Assembly: GCA_937995675.1 (NCBI GenBank)
Contig: CALKJE010000313.1
Location: 1-34,571 of the forward strand
Direction of reading: 5' to 3'
Length of the DNA: 34,571 bases
DNA from: an uncultured Saprospiraceae bacterium
GTDB lineage: Bacteria; Bacteroidota; Bacteroidia; Chitinophagales; Saprospiraceae
Position 1 is the stretch's first letter, and the number at the start of each line of letters is the position of its first letter. Below are positions 24,929 to 32,637 of this stretch, piece by piece. A program made the position numbers and the translations under genes. The notes under the pieces are model-generated. The model made no database searches. It saw nothing but the letters and a program-made list of their open reading frames with translations, and was not told the origin of the DNA.

Positions 24929-25363
24929 ATGAAGAATTTAAATTTATATATCGTTGTTTTCTTATCCATCACTCTTTACAGTTTTACGGTTGATTTTGGT
25001 GCGCCTACCGCAAAAAAGCTAACTGGAAAATGGGAATCAGTTTTTAGATTAGGAGATGATAATTGCGAAAAAGATGTTATCATAAACTTTGAACTAGACG
25101 GAAAAGCGACGATGATTGGCGGATCGAGACATTCAGAATGTAAAGGTTCTAGCTTCGAAGTGAGTAGTTGGACCGTGACTAAAACAGAACGTAGTATAAA
25201 AGCTCAAACTAATGCAAAAAATACCATTGTCTTGAATGATGATGGTGATGAAATCAATATCCTTGTTGCTGAATTCGTAGGCGACTATATGAAAATTTAT
25301 ATGGAAGTGGTCTCAGGCGACACAACTGCTCCCAAAGGATTTATTATGAAAAAAGTAGAATAG
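24929..25363 (+). CDS. Secreted lipocalin-like small protein
   Basis: 144 residues with a hydrophobic signal sequence (about 1-21, MKNLNLYIVVFLSITLYSFT). The mature part begins KKLTGKWESVFRLGDDNCEKD and continues as regular beta strands with two cysteines (in DNCEKD and SECKG) placed to form a disulfide. The K-L-x-G-x-W start and strand pattern are those of lipocalin-like domains in Bacteroidota, which may bind small hydrophobic ligands; family membership is tentative. It follows the 566-residue secreted protein by 46 bp, suggesting one unit. Confidence 0.65.
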   Translation: MKNLNLYIVVFLSITLYSFTVDFGAPTAKKLTGKWESVFRLGDDNCEKDVIINFELDGKATMIGGSRHSECKGSSFEVSSWTVTKTERSIKAQTNAKNTIVLNDDGDEINILVAEFVGDYMKIYMEVVSGDTTAPKGFIMKKVE

Positions 25364-25395
25364 ATCATTTTCTAAAAAGGTCTCAAAAATTTAAT

Positions 25396-25516
25396 ATGAG
25401 TCATCCTGTAAAATCTATAGTTGGTTAAGGTAAAAAAGCTATTAGCTTTAAGTGCAAAAAAATCAAATTCCACTTATATGCTCTTAATCAAAGGTTTAAA
25501 ATTCGGGATGACTCAT
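25396..25516. repeat. 121-bp inverted-repeat element between convergent genes
   Basis: ATGAGTCATCC at 25396-25406 is mirrored exactly by GGATGACTCAT at 25506-25516; the inner flanks pair only weakly. A short hairpin, AAGCTATTAGCTT, lies inside. The outer ATGAGTCAT is shared with the ends of the element at 31441-31666, although the interior is different. It could stop transcription from either side. Confidence 0.65.
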
Positions 25517-25548
25517 GTTTCTATAAAAAATTGTTTAAACATTGAATT

Positions 25549-27024
25549 CTATAGGCTTTTTAAAAACTGTTCAGCATTTTCAAGAAGCATCTTTTTTCGT
25601 TCAGGATTCATCTTATCGAAGGTACGTACCAACATTCCTAGTCTAGGATTTTTAAGAAAAAAGTCGCGGTTATTATCCATAAAACGCCAAAAGAGTCCAT
25701 CCCAGATTTGTTGCCAATCGCCTTTTTTATAATCGCTCATTTTCATGATATAATTAGAACCGCTGATATAGGGCTTGGTCGCAAAAAAACCTCCATCCGC
25801 AAATTGACTCATACCATAGACGTTCGGTACCATCACCCAATCATAAGCATCTATAAAAACTTCCATAAACCAGCGATACACTTCGTCTGGATGAAATTCG
25901 CAAAGCAACATAAAATTACCCAACACCATCAACCGTTCTATATGATGGCAGTAGCCGTCCCGCAATACTTTTTTGATCGTATCATCGACGGGTAGAATGC
26001 CAGTAGTTCCGTCGTAAAAACTAGCAGGAATCTTCCGTTCAAATCCCCAAAAATTACGCGTCCTAGATTCGGTCCCTTTGGCTTCGTACATCCCACGGAT
26101 AAATTCGCGCCAACCGATTATCTGTCGGATAAAACCTTCTAAGGAATTGATCGGCACCTGATTTTTTTCTGCATACGTCATCGCACGATTCACCACTTCC
26201 ATTGGTTTAATCAAACCGATATTCATCATTGGAGTTAGTACGCTGTGATGTAAAATTGATGCTTTTGAAAGGATGGCATCTTCATAATCACCAAACTGAT
26301 GGAAACGAAATTCGAAAAATTGTTGGAGCCACTCATTGGTTGCAGAGTGTGTATATGGGTACATTGGCTCTGCATTTAAGGCCCCAATATTATTCAAAAA
26401 GTATTTCTCTACGTATAAAACTGCTTCTTTCCAGTATTTATCCTTTTTAGGAAATTGAATAGCAGGAGGTATTTTCCCTTTGGGATATTTTTTTCTGTTG
26501 TCAGCATCGAAGCTCCACTTCCCTCCAATGGGTTGATCATTTCCTTCTATGAGCAGATCGTGTTTTTTTCTTTGTTGTTTATAAAAGGTTGTTTGAAAAA
26601 AAGATTTTTTATCTGGTTTGAAAAAAGATTTTAAATCTTCTTTGGTATTTATAAACAATTCATTTTTGTATTCAACCAATTTGATGTTGTATTTTTTTGC
26701 GGAAGCATATAATCTTCTTTCCAATAAATAATCAGTAGGATTTATAAAATGGATTTCTTGAATTTCTTTTTTTGCTAAGTCTTGAATTAATTGGCGAATA
26801 TCATTTCGTGGATCGGTTGATTCAATATAATGGACTTGCTTTTTTTTCTTTTTCAAACCTGCGAGAAATGCTTGCATGGAAGCACGGTGATAGGCAATCT
26901 TTTGTTTGTGAAAATTATATTGTCGAAAAAATAGGTGTTCCTCAATCAGATAAATCGGAAAACCATTTTGATGGAATTCATGATTTTGAAAGAGTTGGTG
27001 AGGAAAAAGGAGGTTAATCGTCAT
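25549..27024 (-). CDS. (6-4) photolyase / cryptochrome-related protein (PhrB/DPRP family) without Fe-S cysteines
   Basis: 491 residues from the ATG at 27024 (MTINLLFPHQLF); an upstream in-frame ATG at 27084 is not needed. An N-terminal Rossmann domain (1-120, INLLFPHQLF...PTDYLLERRL) and a C-terminal helical FAD domain follow the prokaryotic (6-4) photolyase pattern: SLEGFIRQIIGWREFIRGMY, then GYCHHIERLMVLGNFMLL, DAYDWVMVPNVYGMSQFADGG and KPYISGSNYIMKMSDY. In PhrB four cysteines hold a [4Fe-4S] cluster, including a CxxC and CPFN segment after MSDY; here MSDY (429-432) is followed directly by KKGDWQQIWDGLFWRF, and the whole protein has only two cysteines (359, 375). It repairs UV lesions or senses light; which of these is not readable. 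Confidence 0.85.
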   Translation of the reverse strand: MTINLLFPHQLFQNHEFHQNGFPIYLIEEHLFFRQYNFHKQKIAYHRASMQAFLAGLKKKKKQVHYIESTDPRNDIRQLIQDLAKKEIQEIHFINPTDYLLERRLYASAKKYNIKLVEYKNELFINTKEDLKSFFKPDKKSFFQTTFYKQQRKKHDLLIEGNDQPIGGKWSFDADNRKKYPKGKIPPAIQFPKKDKYWKEAVLYVEKYFLNNIGALNAEPMYPYTHSATNEWLQQFFEFRFHQFGDYEDAILSKASILHHSVLTPMMNIGLIKPMEVVNRAMTYAEKNQVPINSLEGFIRQIIGWREFIRGMYEAKGTESRTRNFWGFERKIPASFYDGTTGILPVDDTIKKVLRDGYCHHIERLMVLGNFMLLCEFHPDEVYRWFMEVFIDAYDWVMVPNVYGMSQFADGGFFATKPYISGSNYIMKMSDYKKGDWQQIWDGLFWRFMDNNRDFFLKNPRLGMLVRTFDKMNPERKKMLLENAEQFLKSL

Positions 27025-27251
27025 AATATTCTGAGTTCTGAGATGGAAACAAAAAAAATACAAGAGAGTTGGAAGTAATCTCAATATTTTAGATCATTAA
27101 CTAATAGCTCCTTAAAACACCTTAACTTCAGGCATTTTACTCATAAAATTAAATATGGCATTATTTATTTTTACAAAACATAGATAACTAATAAGGTGCT
27201 TTTTACGGAATAAAAACCATTTAATTGCTTATTTTTTCTACATTTAGGTGT

Positions 27252-27259
27252 TAGTTTTG
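27252..27259 (+). promoter_or_regulatory. -7 promoter element (TAGTTTTG) in the 27025-27359 gap
   Basis: TAGTTTTG fits TAnnTTTG. A TTG lies 24 bases upstream (27225-27227), slightly far for a -33 element. The predicted leader of about 95 bases before the ATG at 27360 ends in TTTTTAAACAACC, a motif also seen ahead of other genes here. Nothing else is recognised in this 335-bp gap. Confidence 0.35.
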
Positions 27260-27359
27260 TTCTCTAAGTACAAAAGCCCATCGTTGGATCAATAATTCTA
27301 CGAGGTTTTTTATTTTATAGGGCAATGCATTTTTATTCACTTTTTAAACAACCTTATTT

Positions 27360-27653
27360 ATGATTGCTTTAATTGTACAGCTTATCAGTGGAGCACTTGG
27401 TGGGAATGCCGCAGCTTCGTTAATGAAAGGTGGTCTTGGTACCGTCGGAAATTCAATTGCCGGAATTTTAGGCGGCGGCATGGGCGGACAAATCTTGGGA
27501 ATGATTGTTCCTTCACTCGGTGCGGCAGCATCTAGTGGTAATATGGACATCACCAGTATTTTAGCTTCTGTAGCCGGTGGTGGTGTCGGTGGTGGTATTA
27601 TCGTTGCTATTGTCAATTTTGTTAAAAAGGCGATGGGCGGCAGTAATTCCTAA
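27360..27653 (+). CDS. Small glycine-zipper membrane protein
   Basis: 97 residues, about a quarter glycine, with two hydrophobic Gly-zipper segments (about 1-52, LISGALGGNAAASLMKGGLG and IAGILGGGMGGQILGMIVPSLG; and about 64-91, ILASVAGGGVGGGIIVAIVNFV) and a short basic/polar tail. Small proteins of this pattern are widespread in Bacteroidota; some public entries call them 'DNA methyltransferase', which has no support in the sequence. It is probably inserted in the membrane as an oligomer. The ATG follows TTTTTAAACAACC by a few bases. Confidence 0.7.
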   Translation: MIALIVQLISGALGGNAAASLMKGGLGTVGNSIAGILGGGMGGQILGMIVPSLGAAASSGNMDITSILASVAGGGVGGGIIVAIVNFVKKAMGGSNS

Positions 27654-27833
27654 AGTTTTAATTCGCCTCTATCTAAATGCAAAACCAAATTTAGTACATT
27701 GTAATTTAAGCTCTGAGTTTATAAGCCACTCAGCCATTATTGGAAAATCTAACCCAAAGGTCAACAAAAGAATAGCCTAAAGCTTTGGGCCGCTTTTTGC
27801 CTCTTTTCTTTAATTGGTCCTGAAAATAAACAG

Positions 27834-27865
27834 CCGTTGACGAAAATATCGTCAACGGTTTTTTT
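27834..27865 (+). terminator. Rho-independent terminator
   Basis: Perfect 9-bp stem CCGTTGACG / CGTCAACGG (27834-27842 with 27850-27858), 7-base loop, then T7 (27859-27865). It lies 180 bp past the glycine-zipper gene and 32 bp before the AraC-type gene, so it isolates the latter from upstream transcription. Confidence 0.88.
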
Positions 27866-27897
27866 GTCGATAAAAAATATTTATTTTTAGAATCAAT

Positions 27898-28962
27898 ATG
27901 GCAATAAGCGATCAACTCCTCTTTTTCTGCAGCGCACTCGGAGCATTCAATGGTATTTTTTTGAGTGTCTATTTTTTATTTTTTCATCGTCCAAAAAAAA
28001 TATCGAATTATTTTTTGGGTCTCCTTATTTTAGCATTGAGTCTGAGAATTGGTAAATCCGTTTTACTATACTTCAATCCTGCACTTCCAAAAATCATTTT
28101 ACAAATTGGTTTGACTGGTTGTTTCTTTATTGGTCCTGCTTTATTTTTTTATTTAAAATCAGAAATCCAAAACATTCAGAAAATCAGTTGGCAATGGAAA
28201 GCCATTTTGCTGACTTTAACCAGTATAATTCTATTGGCTGGTATTATTTATCCTTACCCTAAATATCCTGAAATTTGGAATAAATATTATGTGCAAATTA
28301 TTTATTGGGAATGGTTAGCTTTCATGCTAGCTGCATTTTATATACTAAGAGGAACTATTAAAAAATTATTTTCTCGTATAGAAAAAATCACGACAAATGA
28401 AAAGTGGTGGCTAGGCATCTATACGAGTAATGCCTTAATTTTTCTAGCTTTTTTTACGGTTCCCCACACTTCCTATATTTTGGGTTCACTCATCTTTTCT
28501 TTTTCTATTTATATTATTGCCATGATTTTTATCTGGAAAAGAAAAAATAAACTCCCTGCCAACGGTAATTCCGTTGACAAGTATCCTAATAAAAAGATTG
28601 ATCCAAAGACTGCAAACGAGTGGTTAGAAAAGCTAAAAACGGTGATGGTAGAAAAAGAGATTTTTAAAAATTCTAGTTTAAAACTAAAAGACGTCGCCAA
28701 CGAAATTGGTATGCCTCCGCATCAACTTTCACAATTACTCAATGACAATCTTGGCAAAAATTTCTCAAATTTCACCAACGAATATCGCGTAGAATCAGCC
28801 TGTCAATTACTCACTACAGATCATCATTTGACCCTCGAAGGGATTGGTACCGAGGTAGGTTTTAATTCCAAATCTACTTTTTACGCTACCTTTAAAAAAC
28901 TAAAAGGGATGACACCGGCAAAATTCAAAGCAGAATTGGATAAAAACACTCCAACTTTATAA
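27898..28962 (+). CDS. Membrane-anchored AraC-family transcriptional regulator
   Basis: 354 residues. The N-terminal 215 residues hold six or seven hydrophobic segments (about 6-28, 37-58, 66-86, 99-120, 132-150, 172-190, 194-213), followed by a basic linker and a C-terminal AraC-type double helix-turn-helix (about 255-350): LKLKDVANEIGMPPHQLSQLLNDNLGKNFSNFTNEYRVESA, then LEGIGTEVGFNSKSTFYATFKKLKGMTPAKF. This layout is common in Bacteroidota and implies that a signal at or in the inner membrane controls DNA binding. The target is not known; the PQQ-dehydrogenase unit begins 76 bp downstream on the same strand and is a plausible target. Confidence 0.9.
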   Translation: MAISDQLLFFCSALGAFNGIFLSVYFLFFHRPKKISNYFLGLLILALSLRIGKSVLLYFNPALPKIILQIGLTGCFFIGPALFFYLKSEIQNIQKISWQWKAILLTLTSIILLAGIIYPYPKYPEIWNKYYVQIIYWEWLAFMLAAFYILRGTIKKLFSRIEKITTNEKWWLGIYTSNALIFLAFFTVPHTSYILGSLIFSFSIYIIAMIFIWKRKNKLPANGNSVDKYPNKKIDPKTANEWLEKLKTVMVEKEIFKNSSLKLKDVANEIGMPPHQLSQLLNDNLGKNFSNFTNEYRVESACQLLTTDHHLTLEGIGTEVGFNSKSTFYATFKKLKGMTPAKFKAELDKNTPTL

Positions 28963-29038
28963 TTTCATACTTATTTACGCTTAAAAAATCTTGTGAGCTT
29001 TGTTTTTTTCGTGATCTTGCGAAAAAACATTTTTTTCT

Positions 29039-30259
29039 ATGTTGCACCTTTCCAACCACTTTTCTCTCCTTTTTCTCGGCCTAATATTACTTCTTGGTTT
29101 TAGTTGTTCACCCAATAAACCTGTTGTAGAAATTGCTCCTCAGAAAGAAACCATTATTGACAATTTAAAGCGTCCATGGAGCATGGCCTTTATTTCAGAA
29201 GAAGAAGTAATCGTGGCAGAAAAAGATGGGGATCTTTTACGGGTAAATTTATTGACAAAGGAAAGACATATCATCAAAGGGTTTCCTAGTGACCTCGCGG
29301 ATAGTATCCTGATGGTAAAGGATAAATTTGAATTTGGAATTTTCCCAAAAGACGCCGATGGGTATAAAACGAAATACAATGCGGGTATTTTTGAGGTTTT
29401 AACAGATCCGAACTTTAAGGAAAACCATTGGATTTATGTTTCTTATGTTTCCCAAAATGAAGAAGAAAAATCTACTACCAAAGTCATTCGAGCGAAGCTA
29501 ATAGAAGATAGTTTATCAGATATTCAGACACTGTTTGTAGCAACTCCATATTCCCATGGTCTTTTTCATTATGGTGGTGGAATGACTTTTGGAAACGATG
29601 GGAATTTATATTTCACCGTTGGAGAGCGATTATTTAATGAAGTTTTAGAACCCGAAATCCCCGTAGCTCAAGACTTAAAAGATAAGCGTGGAAAAATTTA
29701 TCGACTCCATCCAGATGGTTCTATTCCTGATGATAATCCTGACTTTGGTGAAGGTGCAGTGGACGGAATGTTTGCCGTCGGCATTCGCGCCGCACAAGGA
29801 ATTACTAAACATCCAGCAACTGGACAAATTTGGTTTTCGGAACATGGAACTGTACAAGGAGATGAAATTAATCTTTTAGAAAAAGGAGCAAATTATGGTT
29901 GGCCGGTGATCACTTCAGGAAAATTCAGAGATAAAAATTATCAACCTCCCAATATGGAAGAAAGAACATTTACCGATCCTGTTTGGTGTTGGTTGCATAC
30001 GGTAGCGCCAACTGGATTAACTTTCTATACCGGTAGTGAATTTCCACTTTGGAAAAACAACCTAATCGTCCCAGGTCTTTCTAGAGGTAGTCTTTGGCGA
30101 CTGACCTTAGATGGAGTAACACTCAAAAGTGCAGAAGAGTTATTTCTGAATGATCGAGTACGAACTAGAAAAGCGGCGGTTAGTCCGCAAGGAAAACTAT
30201 ATATTTTAACCGACGAACCAAATGGTCGAATTATCAGAATTAAAAACCATGCATTATGA
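29039..30259 (+). CDS. PQQ-dependent sugar dehydrogenase-like lipoprotein
   Basis: 406 residues. Lipoprotein signal (LLGFSC, Cys23). The mature part is a six-bladed beta propeller of the soluble glucose/aldose sugar dehydrogenase family: LKRPWSMAFISEEEVIVAEKDGDL, FHYGGGMTFGNDGNLYFTVGE with the catalytic-type His177, KRGKIYRLHPDGSIPDDNPDF, GIRAAQGITKHPATGQIWFSEHG and GDEINLLEKGANYGWP. These proteins oxidise aldose sugars using PQQ and calcium, or in some members only bind sugars. It is probably anchored in the periplasm or at the cell surface. Its stop overlaps the start of the next gene (ATGA), implying translational coupling. Confidence 0.9.
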   Translation: MLHLSNHFSLLFLGLILLLGFSCSPNKPVVEIAPQKETIIDNLKRPWSMAFISEEEVIVAEKDGDLLRVNLLTKERHIIKGFPSDLADSILMVKDKFEFGIFPKDADGYKTKYNAGIFEVLTDPNFKENHWIYVSYVSQNEEEKSTTKVIRAKLIEDSLSDIQTLFVATPYSHGLFHYGGGMTFGNDGNLYFTVGERLFNEVLEPEIPVAQDLKDKRGKIYRLHPDGSIPDDNPDFGEGAVDGMFAVGIRAAQGITKHPATGQIWFSEHGTVQGDEINLLEKGANYGWPVITSGKFRDKNYQPPNMEERTFTDPVWCWLHTVAPTGLTFYTGSEFPLWKNNLIVPGLSRGSLWRLTLDGVTLKSAEELFLNDRVRTRKAAVSPQGKLYILTDEPNGRIIRIKNHAL

Positions 30260-30705
30260 AATCATTTACTTCCTTTTTAGTACTAATATCTTTAGCCATA
30301 TTTTCATGTGGACAAAAAATTTCACCTCAACAAACTTCTGTTAATAATCCTCAGGATGAAGCATTGATTAGGTCTACCATCGGAAATTATTTTGAAGGTT
30401 GGATGACCGGTGATACCACCAAAATTGGTAGTGCGATGCATGCCACTTGTCAGCTAAAAAACATTAAAGATGGTGGCGTTATCATTTTTGACAGAGCTAC
30501 TTATTTAGGCTTTTTTAAACCAAGACCGAGAAGAGAAAACTCTGGTGGAAAAATTATCAACATTAATATCTCTGGAAATATCGCCGCAGCAAAATGCGAA
30601 ATAGACACTCCTAAAAGATTGTATACCGACTACTTCAATATGATGAAACTTGGGGACCGCTGGTATATTGTCGATAAGATCGCTGCGAGTGTTCTGAAAG
30701 AATAA
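30256..30705 (+). CDS. NTF2-like (lumazine-binding-type) lipoprotein
   Basis: 149 residues. Lipobox IFSC (Cys18). The mature domain begins DEALIRSTIGNYFEGWMTGDTTKIGSAMHATCQLKNIKDG and ends YFNMMKLGDRWYIVDKIAAS, the cone-shaped alpha/beta fold of NTF2/SnoaL-like 'putative lumazine-binding' proteins. Such domains usually bind a small ligand or act in protein association; no catalytic residues can be assigned. It overlaps the PQQ-dehydrogenase gene by 4 bp and is likely made with it, so the two lipoproteins may act together. Confidence 0.82.
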   Translation: MKSFTSFLVLISLAIFSCGQKISPQQTSVNNPQDEALIRSTIGNYFEGWMTGDTTKIGSAMHATCQLKNIKDGGVIIFDRATYLGFFKPRPRRENSGGKIININISGNIAAAKCEIDTPKRLYTDYFNMMKLGDRWYIVDKIAASVLKE

Positions 30706-30743
30706 TGTTTTCTAAAATGGTAGACAACCATTAGAAAAATTTA

Positions 30744-30769
30744 TTGTCATTCTAGTACTAGAATGACAA
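30744..30769. repeat. 26-bp perfect palindrome
   Basis: The sequence TTGTCATTCTAGT and its exact reverse complement meet at 30756/30757. It lies 39 bp after the lipoprotein gene and 39 bp before the DinB gene. No T tract follows, so it could be an attenuating hairpin or a protein site. Confidence 0.7.
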
Positions 30770-30808
30770 ACGACCACTCAATATTTCTCAACCAATAAAT
30801 ACGCAATC

Positions 30809-31435
30809 ATGAAAAACAATCCTCGTAGAAATTTTCTAAAAAAATCAGCTATTGCTACTGGTAGTTTACTGCCACTCTCTCAAATGTCCTTCGCTACTCC
30901 ACCTGCTGATTTAATCAAAGATCATATTAATTTTATTGGACCTCGCGAAGGATTTACGCCTCAAGTAGGGACGTTGGTTTCTATGATGAATTTTATGAGA
31001 AGTATTGTTTTACGTCCTGTGCAAGGTATGAGCGTAAAGGATTTAGATTTTTTACTAGATGAAAATGCGAATTCTATTGGAGCGATGTTGTTGCACCTAG
31101 CTGCTGTTGAACGATATTATCAAAGAGATACTTTTGATGGAAAAACCTGGGAGCTTCCTGCTAAAGAAAATCACCTTTGGGATGCTGCCAGTGATTTAGG
31201 AGACAAAGGAAGGGCAGAAATTAAAGGCTATTCTTTGGATTTTTATTTGAATATTTTAGAAAAAAGCCGTGCTTTTAGTATTGCAGAAATGAAGAAACGA
31301 GATGATGAATGGTTAACTAAAGAGCTAAGATTTTGGGGCGGTAAGTCTAATAATTATTGTAAATGGTTTCACGTCGTAGAACACGAATCCAATCATAATG
31401 GTCAGATAAAAATGGTAAAGAGTCGGATTGGATAG
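30809..31435 (+). CDS. Tat-exported DinB-family protein
   Basis: 208 residues. The N terminus has a twin-arginine signal (PRRNFLKKSAIATGSLLPLSQMSFA), unusual for a DinB protein, which is normally cytoplasmic. The rest is a four-helix DinB/YfiT-like domain with the metal triad His96 (MLLHLAAVERYY), His192 and His196 (FHVVEHESNHNGQI). These domains bind a divalent metal and include thiol-dependent transferases. Tat export implies that it folds, with its metal, before crossing the inner membrane. It follows the lipoprotein unit by 103 bp and may or may not be co-transcribed. Confidence 0.85.
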   Translation: MKNNPRRNFLKKSAIATGSLLPLSQMSFATPPADLIKDHINFIGPREGFTPQVGTLVSMMNFMRSIVLRPVQGMSVKDLDFLLDENANSIGAMLLHLAAVERYYQRDTFDGKTWELPAKENHLWDAASDLGDKGRAEIKGYSLDFYLNILEKSRAFSIAEMKKRDDEWLTKELRFWGGKSNNYCKWFHVVEHESNHNGQIKMVKSRIG

Positions 31436-31440
31436 GGAAT

Positions 31441-31666
31441 ATGAGTCATGTGAATCAGGAGTTAAATTTTTTAATTAAAAATGAAAAGGAGCCTTGAAAG
31501 GTACTTCTTGCCGCTTGCTTCTGGCTATTTGCTTCCCTCGACCGCGATAGAAGGGCACAAATAGCCAGAAGCTAGGAGCCAGAAGCAAAATATCCCAAAT
31601 TCAATTAGAAGATGATGTTTCTTTAACTCATATATTTATTTCCAACCCCTAATTCGCATGACTCAT
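31441..31666. repeat. Palindromic repeat element, copy 2 (226 bp)
   Basis: The ends ATGAGTCATGTGAATCAGG and its near-complement (three mismatches) enclose a hairpin with perfect 14-bp arms, CTTCTGGCTATTTG (31518-31531) and its complement (31558-31571). It shares the interior block CTTCTTGCCGCTTGCTTCT and the AACCCCTxATTCGCAT end with copy 1 at 20953-21164. It fills the gap between convergent genes and has no coding frame. Confidence 0.8.
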
Positions 31667-31686
31667 ATTTTCAGGTAGCAATAAGA

Positions 31687-32601
31687 CTAGAAATAAATCT
31701 GCATTCCTAGCTCATGAACCATTCCGAAATTGGGTCCATAATTTTGATAAAAATTAGAGAAATTATATCCGAATCTTATTAAGTTACTATTGTATCCGAT
31801 GTTGGCGATTGCTCCTACTCCAAGGCTTACTTCTTTCGCGCTAGATCCACTAGCATTGATAAAAAAGATCTGACGAAATTCATATCCAACTTTAGCATTT
31901 ACATAAAACGGAACGTTCTGTACGTATCTTGTTTCTACCGATCCTTCTAACCAAGAATCGCTTCCCATATCAAAGCGTGCTCCCACGATACCATAATAAT
32001 GACGAACTCGTTGGAAATTATACTCATTGTTTTCATCTTTAAAAGCAAGATTCAAGGAAAAAACTTGAGGCAGAGAAAATCCGATAAAATAATTTTCTTT
32101 CCAATAGAGCATGGTTCCAAAACTAAAATCTGGATAAATTTTGGTAACATTATTTGACGCTAAATCACCTTGTTCTAAAAAATTTAATTCATCACCCCTA
32201 ACTCGATACTGAGTGGTTCCACCACTTAAACCGAATGATAATAAGAGATCCTTACTTAAAGGAAGCGCATAGCCAACCCGTCCGGAAATTCCGATAAATC
32301 CAGTTGGCCCTGTTTTGTCACTAATAAAATCGCCTCCAAAAGAAATGCGTCTTTCCTCATTAAAATGCTGAAAGTTGGCCAACAAGGTTTTTGGGGCATC
32401 TTTGACTTTTGTCCACTGATACCGATAGCGAATAGCGGCGGTAGTTGGCGCATTATATTTAAAATATCCCGACGAAATACTCGCTGGATTTAAACTAGTT
32501 ACATTCTGATTAAACAACGGTAATTGCTGTGCATCAAGGGTTAGTTGTTGTAAAAACAACATACACCCTAGCAACAAAATTCCTCGAAAATAATTTCTCA
32601 T
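31687..32601 (-). CDS. PorP/SprF-family type IX secretion membrane protein
   Basis: 304 residues. Signal peptide 1-24 (MRNYFRGILLLGCMLFLQQLTLDA before Gln25). The sequence QQLPLFNQNVTSLNPASISSGY is the family hallmark, followed by a series of outer-membrane beta strands (GPTGFIGISGRVGYALPL, YFIGFSLPQVFSLNL) and a C-terminal aromatic strand (MVHELGMQIYF). PorP/SprF proteins reside in the outer membrane and are needed for export or surface attachment of specific type B T9SS substrates. It lies 36 bp downstream of the cysteine-rich repeat protein gene, the usual order of SprB/SprF pairs, so that protein is its likely partner. Confidence 0.92.
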   Translation of the reverse strand: MRNYFRGILLLGCMLFLQQLTLDAQQLPLFNQNVTSLNPASISSGYFKYNAPTTAAIRYRYQWTKVKDAPKTLLANFQHFNEERRISFGGDFISDKTGPTGFIGISGRVGYALPLSKDLLLSFGLSGGTTQYRVRGDELNFLEQGDLASNNVTKIYPDFSFGTMLYWKENYFIGFSLPQVFSLNLAFKDENNEYNFQRVRHYYGIVGARFDMGSDSWLEGSVETRYVQNVPFYVNAKVGYEFRQIFFINASGSSAKEVSLGVGAIANIGYNSNLIRFGYNFSNFYQNYGPNFGMVHELGMQIYF

Positions 32602-32637
32602 CTTTTCTTATTTTAATTCATTCAACTTTCTTAGTAG

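Noticed and set aside
27344-27616. Proline-rich minus-strand frame
   Set aside because: Proline richness is the mirror of the glycine codons in the glycine-zipper gene on the plus strand.
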